A stretch of DNA of 40,851 bases, from positions 1 through 40,851 of the forward strand of contig CAMSIF010000008.1 in NCBI GenBank assembly GCA_947058885.1, in the 5' to 3' direction. The notes beneath the pieces were generated by a model. It searched no databases and was not told the origin of the DNA. It saw only the letters and a program-made list of their open reading frames with translations. Both the position numbers and the translations under genes were made by a program. Each line of letters opens with the position of its first letter. The stretch's first letter is position 1. Shown here piece after piece: positions 15,627 to 23,703 of this stretch. Source of the DNA: an uncultured Clostridia bacterium. GTDB taxonomy: Bacteria > Bacillota > Clostridia > Oscillospirales > Oscillospiraceae.

Positions 15627-16871
15627 TTACGATTTGAAGTCCACGTGCTGGACCGTCCCCACCTGTCCGCTCTCTTTCAAATATACGCCTGTCCGGCGGA
15701 CCCGCGCGCCGGTGCTGCCCTGGGAACTGGCAAGGTCAAATTGGGTCCCCTGACTGCCCAGGAAAATGGCCCCAACGCCCGCCTCGGACAGGGAGAGCAG
15801 CTGCCCTTCGCCGCTGCCGCACTTGACCCACACCTTCAGTTTTGAGAAAATAGGGTCGTTCTCATCAATCCAGCCGTTGCCGTCCCGGTCGTACTGGGAC
15901 AATTCACCGAAGCCGTCTCCGGTACGGGCGCCGAAGAGCTCTGAGCCGTCGTTGATTTTGCCGTCGCCGTTTCGGTCCAGCGCGAGGAAGCCGCTGGAGG
16001 CGTTCAGGCCGGAAATCTGCTCCTCTTTTCCGTCGCAATCCAGGTCAAAATAGAATTTTACATCGGAGAGAGAGGCTACGTCCGTGTCCAGATTGATAAC
16101 CAGCGGGTCTGTGTATATGGATGCCGCCTCGCTGTCCTTCACGCTGGCGTACACCTCGGTAAAGCTGCGGGACATCTCCAGAGAGACGCCGAAATTGATC
16201 GTGCGTCCGTCAGAGGTAACCACAGTGCCGTTGGAGGTAAAAGCGGTGTTCTCCTCTCCGGAAACAAAGCCGGAGCGGACCTCGTGGCGGGTCCAGTGGC
16301 CGTTGGCGCTGCCCTGCGCGTTTGCGGCGGGAGCGGCGGATACGCCGCCAAACAGGGCCATGGTCTCCTGATAGCGCATGGAGACGGACGCCGCGCTCAT
16401 CTGGAAGACGCCGCCGGTCCGTGCCGTGCCGCCGGCCGGAAGGTCCAAAATATTTTTGCCGCTCTTCTTTCCCGTAAACTGCTCCAGGAGCTCCAGCATT
16501 TTCCGGAGCATCTGAATTTTGGGGTCCTCGTTGACCTTATTCACAATGTCCAGCCAGTTATCCTCGCACTTAGGGGCTTGGACAGCGGCCTGGGAGCTTT
16601 GTCTGGGCTGGTTGGCGGTGATTTCCAGGTCCTGCTGGGCCTCCATATAGGAGATGCCGGCCTCCTCCTGCTCAAATACGACGCCGTCTCTGGAGGTGCT
16701 GAACTGGGAAACGCCTCCCTCCACAGCCTGCTGCCTTGACTGGGTGACGCCCTTTTCTGTGACAGTTCGCTGCCCGCCGTTCTGGCGGTTGACGGCCACC
16801 ATAACCTCCTCGGCTTCCGTTTGGTAGGTCCGGGTGGCGGCCATGGAGATATTGCTCTTCTCTATGCGCAT
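15627..16871 (-). CDS. EF-hand-like calcium-binding repeat protein, function unknown
   Basis: A 414-residue protein with no signal peptide or membrane helix. The N-terminal ~170 residues are polar and low in hydrophobics. A segment near 250-345 resembles the Ca-binding region often found in RTX-type proteins: DPLVINLDTD, FDLDCDGKEEQISGL, LALDRNGDGKINDGSELFG and YDRDGNGWIDENDPIF. The two DxDxDG-type loops (DRNGDGKIND, DRDGNGWIDE) are good EF-hand calcium ligands. A GGGAGGG site precedes the ATG. It is 102 nt downstream of the ABC-class ATPase gene. Similar domains occur in secreted and cytosolic proteins, so the location is unclear. Confidence 0.7.
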   Translation of the reverse strand: MRIEKSNISMAATRTYQTEAEEVMVAVNRQNGGQRTVTEKGVTQSRQQAVEGGVSQFSTSRDGVVFEQEEAGISYMEAQQDLEITANQPRQSSQAAVQAPKCEDNWLDIVNKVNEDPKIQMLRKMLELLEQFTGKKSGKNILDLPAGGTARTGGVFQMSAASVSMRYQETMALFGGVSAAPAANAQGSANGHWTRHEVRSGFVSGEENTAFTSNGTVVTSDGRTINFGVSLEMSRSFTEVYASVKDSEAASIYTDPLVINLDTDVASLSDVKFYFDLDCDGKEEQISGLNASSGFLALDRNGDGKINDGSELFGARTGDGFGELSQYDRDGNGWIDENDPIFSKLKVWVKCGSGEGQLLSLSEAGVGAIFLGSQGTQFDLASSQGSTGARVRRTGVYLKESGQVGTVQHVDFKS

Positions 16872-16973
16872 AAAATACCCTCCCTTGTTTCGTAAAAAGC
16901 CTACTACCTGTATATTCGGCAGATTTCAGGAAAAATAAAGGGGAGGAGGGAGAATTTACCAGTCCGTCCCGGG

Positions 16974-18683
16974 TCAGCAGCGGTTAAAGCAGGCGAAAAT
17001 CTCCTGTATCCTGGGCATCGCCAGCCCGGACGGCGTCCTCTCCCCGCAGATGCCAGCCAGTCCCTTGGTCTCCAGAATCCGCCACAGAGCATCCACGACG
17101 CTTTTCACGCCGGTATTCCTGCCGCCGTAATTCTCCTTGGCGAACCGCAGCAGATAGGCCAGGGCCTGGGTCTGCTCCTCGTCCACCAGCTGTTCCACAT
17201 ACCGCAAATCCAGCTCCGTATGGCCCAGAGAAAAGGCGGTTTTTCCTGTCCGGCGGATTTTCAGCCGCTCCCTGACATAACCGTCCCCCCGATAGTTTTT
17301 TCGGGTCTGGGAGTCGCCGGAGAGGTCGATCTCCCGGGGCAGTCCGGGCAGGCGGAAGCCCGGCGCGGAGAGGGCGGGGGCCGGATAGTCCTGGATGAGC
17401 TTCTTTGCCTCCTTCGTGATGTCCACCGCTCGGTAGGAATCCATCTGGAGGATCTGGTCCGCGATATAGAAGTAGGCCCCGCAGCTGCCCACCACAAGAA
17501 TCATAGAAATCCCGGCCTCCCGGTAGAGGTCCGCAGCTCGCTCCAGAAAGGGGGTGATGGGTTCTTTATCCCGGCCTACCACCCGCTGCATCAGCTCGTC
17601 CCGGACCATGAAGTTGGTGGCGGAGGTATCCTCGTCCAGCAGCAGAAGTTTGCTGCCGGACTCTATGCCTTCTATGATGTTAGCCGCCTGGGAGGTGCTG
17701 CCGCTGGCGTCCAGGGTGGAAAAGCGGGTAGTATCCCTGCCGTTGGGCAGATGGTTGATAAAGAGGGAGATATCGGCGCCGGTAATTTTTCTGCCGTCCT
17801 CGGCGCGTATTTTCAAGGCGGATGCACAGGTGATCACGTACTCCCTGCCGTCGCCTGAGATGTGATTGTAGACGCCCCGCTCCAGGGCTTTCAGGAGGGT
17901 GGACTTGCCGTGGTAGCCGCCTCCGGCGATGAGGGTGATTCCCTTTTTAATTCCCATACCCCGGAGCGGTCCTCTGTGGGGCAGGGACAGGGTTACCGCC
18001 ATGGATTCCGGAGAACGGAAGGGCTCGGCATCCCGCATGGGCTTGTTGGATACGCCGCTCTCCCGGGGCAGGATGGAGCCGTCCGCCACAAAAGCGGTCA
18101 GGCCTCGTTTCTCCAACTCCTCCCGAATAAATCTCTGGTCCTCGGCTAAGCATATGGCCCGCTCCACTTCCGCCCTGGGAAGCCTGTCGTAGTAGAGACT
18201 TCCCTCCACGCAGGCGGGCACAAACTGGAAAAGGATTTTTTCCAGCTCCGGGGCATTGATCGTGCGCCCATTGGCGGGAAATCCCACCTCAAAACGCAGT
18301 ATGATTCCATCGCCGGTAATCTCACAGGCAGTGCGCTCCAGAACCTCCTGCCCGCAGCGGCTCACAGAGAGCAGGCCGCTCTTGCCCGAGCCCTTGGCCT
18401 GAAAGCAGAACCGGTCCGCCTGCCGCCGGAACCGGCGGAGAATGTCGTCCGCCAGGGCGGTGCGGTTCCAGCGGGTCTCGTAATACCGGCTGGGAAATTT
18501 TGCCGTTTGATGGCTGACTTTGACGCTTAATTGGGAGGGGGCGGCGAAGGGGTCCCCCTGAACGTATTCAATGCATAGGGTATAGCCGCCAAAGGAGTAC
18601 GCCCCCGCCAGGGATTTATAGGCGGGGTAGCTCCGGTGGTCGACGGCCCGCAGGCCGGAACGAAGATCCTGGGATGATTTCAT
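16974..18683 (-). CDS. ABC-class ATPase of COG3044 type
   Basis: A 569-residue predicted ATPase. Walker A is GGGYHGKSTLLKALERG, followed by NHISGDGREYVIT, STSQAANIIEG (signature-like) and Walker B KLLLLDEDTSATNFMVRDEL. These are the marks of the PF09818 'ABC_ATPase' family, whose function is not established. It has no membrane segment. Its ATG overlaps the stop of the upstream MATE gene as ATGA (18683-18680), so the two should be translationally coupled; GGAGG (18690-18694) lies 6 nt before the start. A link of this ATPase with a cation-driven exporter is unusual because MATE pumps need no ATPase. Confidence 0.85.
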   Translation of the reverse strand: MKSSQDLRSGLRAVDHRSYPAYKSLAGAYSFGGYTLCIEYVQGDPFAAPSQLSVKVSHQTAKFPSRYYETRWNRTALADDILRRFRRQADRFCFQAKGSGKSGLLSVSRCGQEVLERTACEITGDGIILRFEVGFPANGRTINAPELEKILFQFVPACVEGSLYYDRLPRAEVERAICLAEDQRFIREELEKRGLTAFVADGSILPRESGVSNKPMRDAEPFRSPESMAVTLSLPHRGPLRGMGIKKGITLIAGGGYHGKSTLLKALERGVYNHISGDGREYVITCASALKIRAEDGRKITGADISLFINHLPNGRDTTRFSTLDASGSTSQAANIIEGIESGSKLLLLDEDTSATNFMVRDELMQRVVGRDKEPITPFLERAADLYREAGISMILVVGSCGAYFYIADQILQMDSYRAVDITKEAKKLIQDYPAPALSAPGFRLPGLPREIDLSGDSQTRKNYRGDGYVRERLKIRRTGKTAFSLGHTELDLRYVEQLVDEEQTQALAYLLRFAKENYGGRNTGVKSVVDALWRILETKGLAGICGERTPSGLAMPRIQEIFACFNRC

Positions 18684-20077
18684 GATGCGCCTCCGGTTTT
18701 CAGACTCAGGCCGGATTCTCCGAAAAGCTCCCGGCGGAGATACAGGTACGCGGCAGCCAGGAAGAGGACCATAATGGTCCAGGTGATGGGTTCGGTCATA
18801 CTGGTACCCAGGAAGCCGAACCGGGGAATCAGGTAACTGGCGGCGACAATTTTCATGCCCAGCTCCAGACAGCTGGAGAAAATAGGGGCCAGCTTTTTGC
18901 CCATGGATTGCAGGGCCATACGCAGGCACAGCAGGATACCCAGCGCGGGAAAGAAGGTCATGTGCAGGCGCAGGCTCATAGCGGCGTTGCGGATGATTTC
19001 CGGGTCCTCCGTGCCGGTGGTAAAGCGGACCAGGACCCCGCCGAAGGCGTAGGCCGCCGAGCAGGCCAGCAGCGACCAGGCCACCTCCATGACCAGAGCC
19101 TTCCGGATGGCGGAACGGATACGCTCCGGCTTGCCCGCGCCCCAGTTCTGGCCCACAAAGGTGGCGAGAGCGTTGCTGATGGTGCCCAGAACGGCCATAC
19201 CGATGCTGATGAGGCGGCGGGCGGCGGTTTGGGAGGAGATAATGACCTCCCCCAGCATGTTGTTGGCCCGCTGGAAGATGACGGACCCGATATCCACCAC
19301 GCTGTACATCAGCCCCATAGCCGCTCCGGACGCCAGCAGCTCCAGCATTATCTCCTTGGGAATACGAAACTCCTCCCGTCCGGGGAGGATCGCCCGGTAG
19401 TGGCGGAGCATATATCCGGCGCAGAGGATGGCGGACACCGCCTGAGCGGCTACGGTAGCCAGTGCGGCTCCCGCCAGTCCCCAGCGGAATACTGCCACAA
19501 AAAGCAGGTCCAGGATGATATTGAGAACCGACGAGATGATAAGGAAGACCAGAGGGGTGCGGCTGTTGCCCACCGACCGCAGAATCGCGGCCAGAAGGTT
19601 ATACCCAATGGTGGCGGTCAGTCCGGCGCAGATGATGGAGATATACCCTCTGGTCAGCTGAAAAATGGCGTCGGGGGTGTTCATGAACCGCAGCAAGGGG
19701 GTGAGGAACAGGAGAGACAGCGTTGTAAGGATAACCGCCGCTCCGGCGTTCAGCACCAGCATACCGGCAATAGACTGTTTCAGCCTCTTTTCATCGTGGG
19801 CTCCAAAGCTCTGGGTGACCACAATGGCACAGCCGCCGTTGAGGCCGAAGGAGAGGTTGATAATGAGATTATAAAGGGCTGAGGTGGCCCCGATGGCGGC
19901 AATGGCGGTGTCGCCGAGGGTATACCCGGCGACCATTGTGTCCACCATGTTGTAGGCCTGCTGAAAGATGTTACCGATAAAGAGCGGAAGCGCGAAGGCC
20001 AGCATCAGGCGGGCGGGCTCCCCGGTGGTCATATCCTTCACCCGCATACCGTCGGGAGGGGATTTTGGCGTTTTCAT
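18680..20077 (-). CDS. MATE family efflux transporter
   Basis: A 465-residue membrane protein with about 12 spans and the two-fold MATE architecture. The N-terminal part carries PLFIGNIFQQAYNMVDTM and the conserved NGGCAIVVTQSFGA. MATE proteins export cationic drugs and metabolites by Na+ or H+ antiport. The ATG at 20077 is preferred because GAGGAG (20088-20093) lies 10 nt upstream and the reading frame before it shows no family match. It is 88 nt downstream of metG, but a hairpin lies between them. Substrate cannot be predicted. Confidence 0.92.
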   Translation of the reverse strand: MKTPKSPPDGMRVKDMTTGEPARLMLAFALPLFIGNIFQQAYNMVDTMVAGYTLGDTAIAAIGATSALYNLIINLSFGLNGGCAIVVTQSFGAHDEKRLKQSIAGMLVLNAGAAVILTTLSLLFLTPLLRFMNTPDAIFQLTRGYISIICAGLTATIGYNLLAAILRSVGNSRTPLVFLIISSVLNIILDLLFVAVFRWGLAGAALATVAAQAVSAILCAGYMLRHYRAILPGREEFRIPKEIMLELLASGAAMGLMYSVVDIGSVIFQRANNMLGEVIISSQTAARRLISIGMAVLGTISNALATFVGQNWGAGKPERIRSAIRKALVMEVAWSLLACSAAYAFGGVLVRFTTGTEDPEIIRNAAMSLRLHMTFFPALGILLCLRMALQSMGKKLAPIFSSCLELGMKIVAASYLIPRFGFLGTSMTEPITWTIMVLFLAAAYLYLRRELFGESGLSLKTGGAS

Positions 20078-20110
20078 GTGGAACAGACTCCTCGTATTGG
20101 GATGGCAGGC

Positions 20111-20141
20111 AAATCCCGGCGCTTTTCCAGCGCCGGGATTT
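20111..20141. terminator. Hairpin between metG and the MATE gene
   Basis: AAATCCCGGCGC (20111-20122) pairs perfectly with GCGCCGGGATTT (20130-20141), loop TTTTCCA. The T-rich run (CCTTTTTGTTTTTT) lies on the plus-strand side. It should end plus-strand (antisense) transcripts well, and metG transcripts less efficiently. Confidence 0.65.
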
Positions 20142-20165
20142 CCTTTTTGTTTTTTGAGGGCGGTA

Positions 20166-22133
20166 TCAGCAGAGCTTCGCGCCCGCCGGGATGGCGTCAT
20201 TGAGGATAAGGAGGTTCAGTTTTTCTTCCCCCTGCTCAGTATGGACGGCGGAAATCAGCATACCGCAGCTTTCCAGCCCCATCATCTTCCGGGGGGGCAG
20301 GTTCACAATGGCGGCCAGGGTCTTTCCGGCGAGCTCCTCCGGCTTGTACCACTTGGCGATGCCGGAGAGAATCTGCCGGTCCGTACCAGTGCCGTCGTCC
20401 AGGATAAACCGGAGAAGCTTGTCGGATTTCTTTACCGGCTGGCAGTCCTTCACCTTCACGGCCCGGAGGTCGCTTCTGGAAAAGGTTTCAAAATCCACGG
20501 TCTCCGCCGCCAGCGGCTCGGTCTCCACGGAGGGCAGAGCGGCCTTTTGAGCCTCTTTCATCAATCCGTCCAGTTCCTCCAGCTCTTTGGCCACGTCAAT
20601 GCGGGGGAAAAGATTCTCCCCCTTGCGGACCTGCACCCCGGCGGGGAGAACGCCCCAATTGGCGGCGCTGTCCCAGGTCTGGCCTTCCGCGGGCGCGCCG
20701 GTCTGGGCGAAAATCTTTTCACAGCTGCCGGGCATAAACGGCGTCAGCAAAACCGTACAGACCCGGACCGTCTCCAGAAGGTTATACAGTACGGCGGCAA
20801 GCCGGGGGCCGTTGGCATCCATGTCTTTCGCGAGGGACCAGGGGGCGTTCTCGTCGATATATTTGTTGGCCCGCTGAATGACCTTGAAGATCTCCTCCAA
20901 CGCGTTTTGGAACTGGTATTTTTCCATCTGGACCTCGTAGCGGCCCCGGAGGGACGTAACAAGGGAGATGATTTCATCGCCGGCGGGGGATGCCTGCCGG
21001 GCCTCCGGGAGGGTTCCGCCAAAATATTTCTCCACCATGGCGGTGGTGCGGCTGACCAGGTTGCCCAAATCGTTGGCAAGGTCGGTATTGATGGTTTGAA
21101 TCAGCAGTTCATTGGTAAAGTTGCCGTCGGACCCGAAGGGGAAGGTCCGCAGCAGGAAGAAACGCAGGGCGTCTACACCGTAGCGGCCGGACAGCAGGTA
21201 GGGGTCCACCACGTTGCCCTTGGACTTGGACATCTTGTCGCCGTTGAAATTGAGCCAGCCGTGTCCATAGACCTTCTTGGGCAGGGGCAGATCCAGGCTC
21301 ATGAGGAAGGCGGGCCAGACAATGGCGTGGAACCGGACAATCTCCTTGCCGACAAAGTGGACATCCGCAGGCCAGAATTTATCCAAGTCGTGGTGCTCCT
21401 CATTCATATAGCCCAGGGCGGTCATATAGTTGAAGAGGGCGTCCATCCAGACGTAGGCCACGTGCTTCGGGTCAAAATCAATGGGTACGCCCCAGGTGAA
21501 GCTGGTGCGGGAGACGCATAAATCCTCCAGACCCGGCTTGATGAAGTTATTGACCATCTCGTGGACCCGGGAGCGGGGCTCCAGGAAGTCCGTATTTTCC
21601 AGCAGGTCCTGTACCCGCCCGGCGTACTTGGAGAGGCGGAAGAAATAGGCCTCCTCCTCCGCGTCCTGGACCTCCCGGCCGCAGTCGGGACACTTGCCGT
21701 CCGCCAGCTGGCTCTCGGTCCAGAAGCTCTCGCAGGGCTTGCAGTATTTGCCCTTATAGGTCCCCTTGTAGATATCGCCTTTGTCGTACATCTTTCGGAA
21801 AATCTTCTGAATAGAGGCGACATGGTAGTTGTCGGTGGTACGGATAAAGCGGTCGTAGCGGACGTCCATCAGCTTCCACAAATCCAGCACGCCTCCGGGG
21901 GCGGTGACGATATCGTCCACAAACTTTTGGGGGCTGACACCGGCCTCTCGGGCTTTGTCCTCAATTTTTTGCCCATGCTCGTCGGTACCGGTGAGGAACA
22001 TAACGTCGCAGCCCTGAAGCCGTTTGTAGCGGGCCATAGCGTCGGTTGCGACGGAGCAGTAGGCATGGCCGATGTGGAGTTTGCCGGAGGGGTAGTAAAT
22101 TGGGGTAGTGATATAAAAGTGTTTGTTGTCCAT
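20166..22133 (-). CDS. metG: Methionyl-tRNA synthetase
   Basis: A 655-residue class I aminoacyl-tRNA synthetase that charges tRNA-Met. HIGH is at 20-23, KMSKS at 300-304, and a single zinc knuckle has C131/C134/C148/C151. The anticodon-binding helices follow, and the C-terminal ~105 residues are an OB-fold tRNA-binding domain (FSRSDLRAVKVKDCQPVKKSDKLL onward) that also mediates dimerisation. GGAGG lies 9 nt before the ATG. No T-box-like leader is visible in the ~60 nt between promoter and start. Confidence 0.98.
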   Translation of the reverse strand: MDNKHFYITTPIYYPSGKLHIGHAYCSVATDAMARYKRLQGCDVMFLTGTDEHGQKIEDKAREAGVSPQKFVDDIVTAPGGVLDLWKLMDVRYDRFIRTTDNYHVASIQKIFRKMYDKGDIYKGTYKGKYCKPCESFWTESQLADGKCPDCGREVQDAEEEAYFFRLSKYAGRVQDLLENTDFLEPRSRVHEMVNNFIKPGLEDLCVSRTSFTWGVPIDFDPKHVAYVWMDALFNYMTALGYMNEEHHDLDKFWPADVHFVGKEIVRFHAIVWPAFLMSLDLPLPKKVYGHGWLNFNGDKMSKSKGNVVDPYLLSGRYGVDALRFFLLRTFPFGSDGNFTNELLIQTINTDLANDLGNLVSRTTAMVEKYFGGTLPEARQASPAGDEIISLVTSLRGRYEVQMEKYQFQNALEEIFKVIQRANKYIDENAPWSLAKDMDANGPRLAAVLYNLLETVRVCTVLLTPFMPGSCEKIFAQTGAPAEGQTWDSAANWGVLPAGVQVRKGENLFPRIDVAKELEELDGLMKEAQKAALPSVETEPLAAETVDFETFSRSDLRAVKVKDCQPVKKSDKLLRFILDDGTGTDRQILSGIAKWYKPEELAGKTLAAIVNLPPRKMMGLESCGMLISAVHTEQGEEKLNLLILNDAIPAGAKLC

Positions 22134-22187
22134 TTATTTTGACCTCCAAGGGTTTTTGGTAGGATAGAGGGCTATTACAGCGTTCTT

Positions 22188-22216
22188 ACTATACCAGAGA
22201 ATACAGCTGTTGACAA
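22188..22216 (-). promoter_or_regulatory. SigA-type promoter of metG
   Basis: On the minus strand, TTGTCA (22211-22216) and TATAGT (22188-22193) have exact 17-nt spacing, about 60 nt before the start codon. This is a strong housekeeping promoter. Confidence 0.75.
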
Positions 22217-22241
22217 GAGGAAGATTCCTATTTTGCCATTA

Positions 22242-22361
22242 TTTTGCACAGGTTTTCCCACAAACAGCCCGAACGTGTGTGCTTCCCTTCTTTTTCGTAC
22301 TTTTTCGGTGGGGTTTCCGTTGACATAATGATGTGGAAAACCTTGTGGATAATGTGCAAAA
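22242..22361. other. Cluster of DnaA-box-like 9-mers, candidate origin or DnaA-binding site
   Basis: TGTGGATAA at 22344-22352 is a perfect DnaA box (TTATCCACA on the other strand). Next to it are TGTGGAAAA (22332-22340, one mismatch) and TGTGCAAAA (22353-22361, two mismatches). In opposite orientation are TTTTGCACA (22242-22250) and TTTTCCCACA (22253-22262). The two groups form an imperfect inverted arrangement about 80 nt apart. Downstream at 22528-22556 lies an AT-rich stretch with the palindrome TTTCTATATAGAAA. The gene order changes from mostly minus to all plus at this point. No dnaA gene is nearby. Confidence 0.5.
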
Positions 22362-22653
22362 CCGTGTGCGGACGGTGGTTTAGGCGGTTCCGTATCCGTT
22401 ATGACCGGAGGGGGAGACGGTCACTTTTTTCAGAGTTCTTTCTCTTTTTGTCAAACCATAGGAGGGGGTTGACAGGAACAGAGGGAAACCGCGAACGCCG
22501 GCCTGCGGCAATGGAGGCTAGACCGTACTTTTTTCTTTCTTTCTATATAGAAATTAGCTTGCGGACACTAATTTTGGGCCTATTCCCTGCAAAATAGTTG
22601 TGGTTGTACTCTGGGCGTAATTTAACGAAAAAACTGGTGAAAAGAAGCCGCGA

Positions 22654-22679
22654 ATATGTTATAATAGATGTAAACATAT
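22654..22679 (+). promoter_or_regulatory. Promoter of the moxR operon with an operator-like inverted repeat
   Basis: An extended -10, TGTTATAAT (22657-22665), contains a perfect TATAAT; the -35 is weak. It is overlapped by an inverted repeat, ATATGTT (22654-22660) and AACATAT (22673-22679), with a 12-nt centre. The repeat is placed to block RNA polymerase, so repression by a dimeric regulator is plausible. Confidence 0.6.
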
Positions 22680-22762
22680 CACGGCTCATTCCAGCGCGGA
22701 ACGGAGCAAATCAATGCGGCAATAGAAACCGCTGTAAATCTACGTAAGGAAGGACCGAATGC

Positions 22763-23698
22763 ATGGCAAATAACAATCTGGCCGCCCAAGTGGTCAACGA
22801 AGTCAAAAAATCCATTGTGGGCAAGGATAACGTGCTGTTCAAAATTCTGGCGGCGATTCTGGCCCGGGGACATATCCTGCTGGAGGATATCCCCGGCGTG
22901 GGCAAGACCACGCTGGCTTTGGCCTATGCCAAGGCCCTGGGCCTGCAATTCCACCGTATGCAGTTTACGCCGGATGTGATGCCGTCGGATGTCACCGGTT
23001 TTTCCCTCTATAACAAAGCGGCAGGAAAGATGGAGTACCAGCCTGGAGCGGTGCTGTGCAATCTTTTCCTGGCGGACGAGCTGAACCGCGCTACCAGCCG
23101 TACCCAGTCCGCTCTTCTGGAGGCTATGGAGGAGGGACAGGTGACGGTAGACGGCGAGAGCCACCCCGTTCCGGACCCCTTTACCGTCATCGCCACACAG
23201 AACCCGGTAGGGGCGTCCGGCACCCAGCGCCTTCCGGACAGCCAGCTGGACCGTTTCCTGCTGCGCCTGAGCATCGGATACCCCACCCCGGAGGAGGAAC
23301 TGGAGCTGCTGCGCCGGCGGCAGTACGGCCGGGGTATGGACGGCACGGCGCGGGTGGTGGAGGTGGAGGGCCTGCGGGACCTGCGGCGGCAGGTGGACCA
23401 GGTCCATGTGGATGACGAAATTCTCCGCTATATTGTAAAGCTGGTCAACGCGACCCGGAAACATCCTCAGATTATCCAAGGAGCCAGCCCCCGGGCGGCT
23501 CTGGCGGTTATGTCGGTGAGCCGGGCGGCGGCGTTTCTGCGGGGCCGGGACTACGTGGTGCCGGATGACGTGCAGAGCCTCTGGCGGGACGCCGTGGCGC
23601 ACCGCCTGCTGTTAGCCCCCTGGGCGGAGGAGACAATTGGCGCGGCGGATATCGCGGACGCCGCGCTTCACGGGGTAGAGCCGCCCCGCATTCGGTAG
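22763..23698 (+). CDS. MoxR family AAA+ ATPase
   Basis: A 311-residue AAA+ protein with Walker A EDIPGVGKTT (41-50), Walker B LFLADELNR (101-109), sensor 1 VIATQNPVG and the C-terminal lid with SPRAALAVM. MoxR proteins act as chaperone-like ATPases that help mature or assemble partner complexes and are nearly always encoded with DUF58 and transglutaminase-type proteins, as here. AAGGAAGGA (22746-22754) precedes the ATG by 8 nt. First gene of a three-gene operon (gap 5 nt, then a 4-nt overlap). Confidence 0.93.
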   Translation: MANNNLAAQVVNEVKKSIVGKDNVLFKILAAILARGHILLEDIPGVGKTTLALAYAKALGLQFHRMQFTPDVMPSDVTGFSLYNKAAGKMEYQPGAVLCNLFLADELNRATSRTQSALLEAMEEGQVTVDGESHPVPDPFTVIATQNPVGASGTQRLPDSQLDRFLLRLSIGYPTPEEELELLRRRQYGRGMDGTARVVEVEGLRDLRRQVDQVHVDDEILRYIVKLVNATRKHPQIIQGASPRAALAVMSVSRAAAFLRGRDYVVPDDVQSLWRDAVAHRLLLAPWAEETIGAADIADAALHGVEPPRIR

Positions 23699-23703
23699 CC
23701 GCT

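Larger units (their letters stand above)
22134..22762. other. 629-nt non-coding region between metG and the moxR operon
   Basis: No convincing coding frame or tRNA is present. It contains the metG promoter, the DnaA-box-like cluster (22242-22361), a small hairpin with a T-run on the plus strand (TGACCG/CGGTCA then CTTTTTT, about 22401-22430), an AT-rich stretch near 22528-22556 and the moxR promoter with a flanking inverted repeat. Confidence 0.7.

Noticed and set aside
16905-16940. A possible flagellar SigD promoter (GCCGAATA on the minus strand) before the calcium-type protein
   Set aside because: The -10 has an extra base against GCCGATAA and the expected TAAA 15 nt upstream reads TTTA. 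No flagellar genes are in the window.
22133-22200. T-box or other riboswitch in the metG leader
   Set aside because: Only about 60 nt separate the promoter from the start codon, too short for a T-box, and no conserved T-box sequence is visible.
22401-22430. A small RNA ending at the TGACCG/CGGTCA hairpin with T-run
   Set aside because: No promoter with correct spacing was found upstream. TTGACA at 22319 has no -10 at 16-18 nt.
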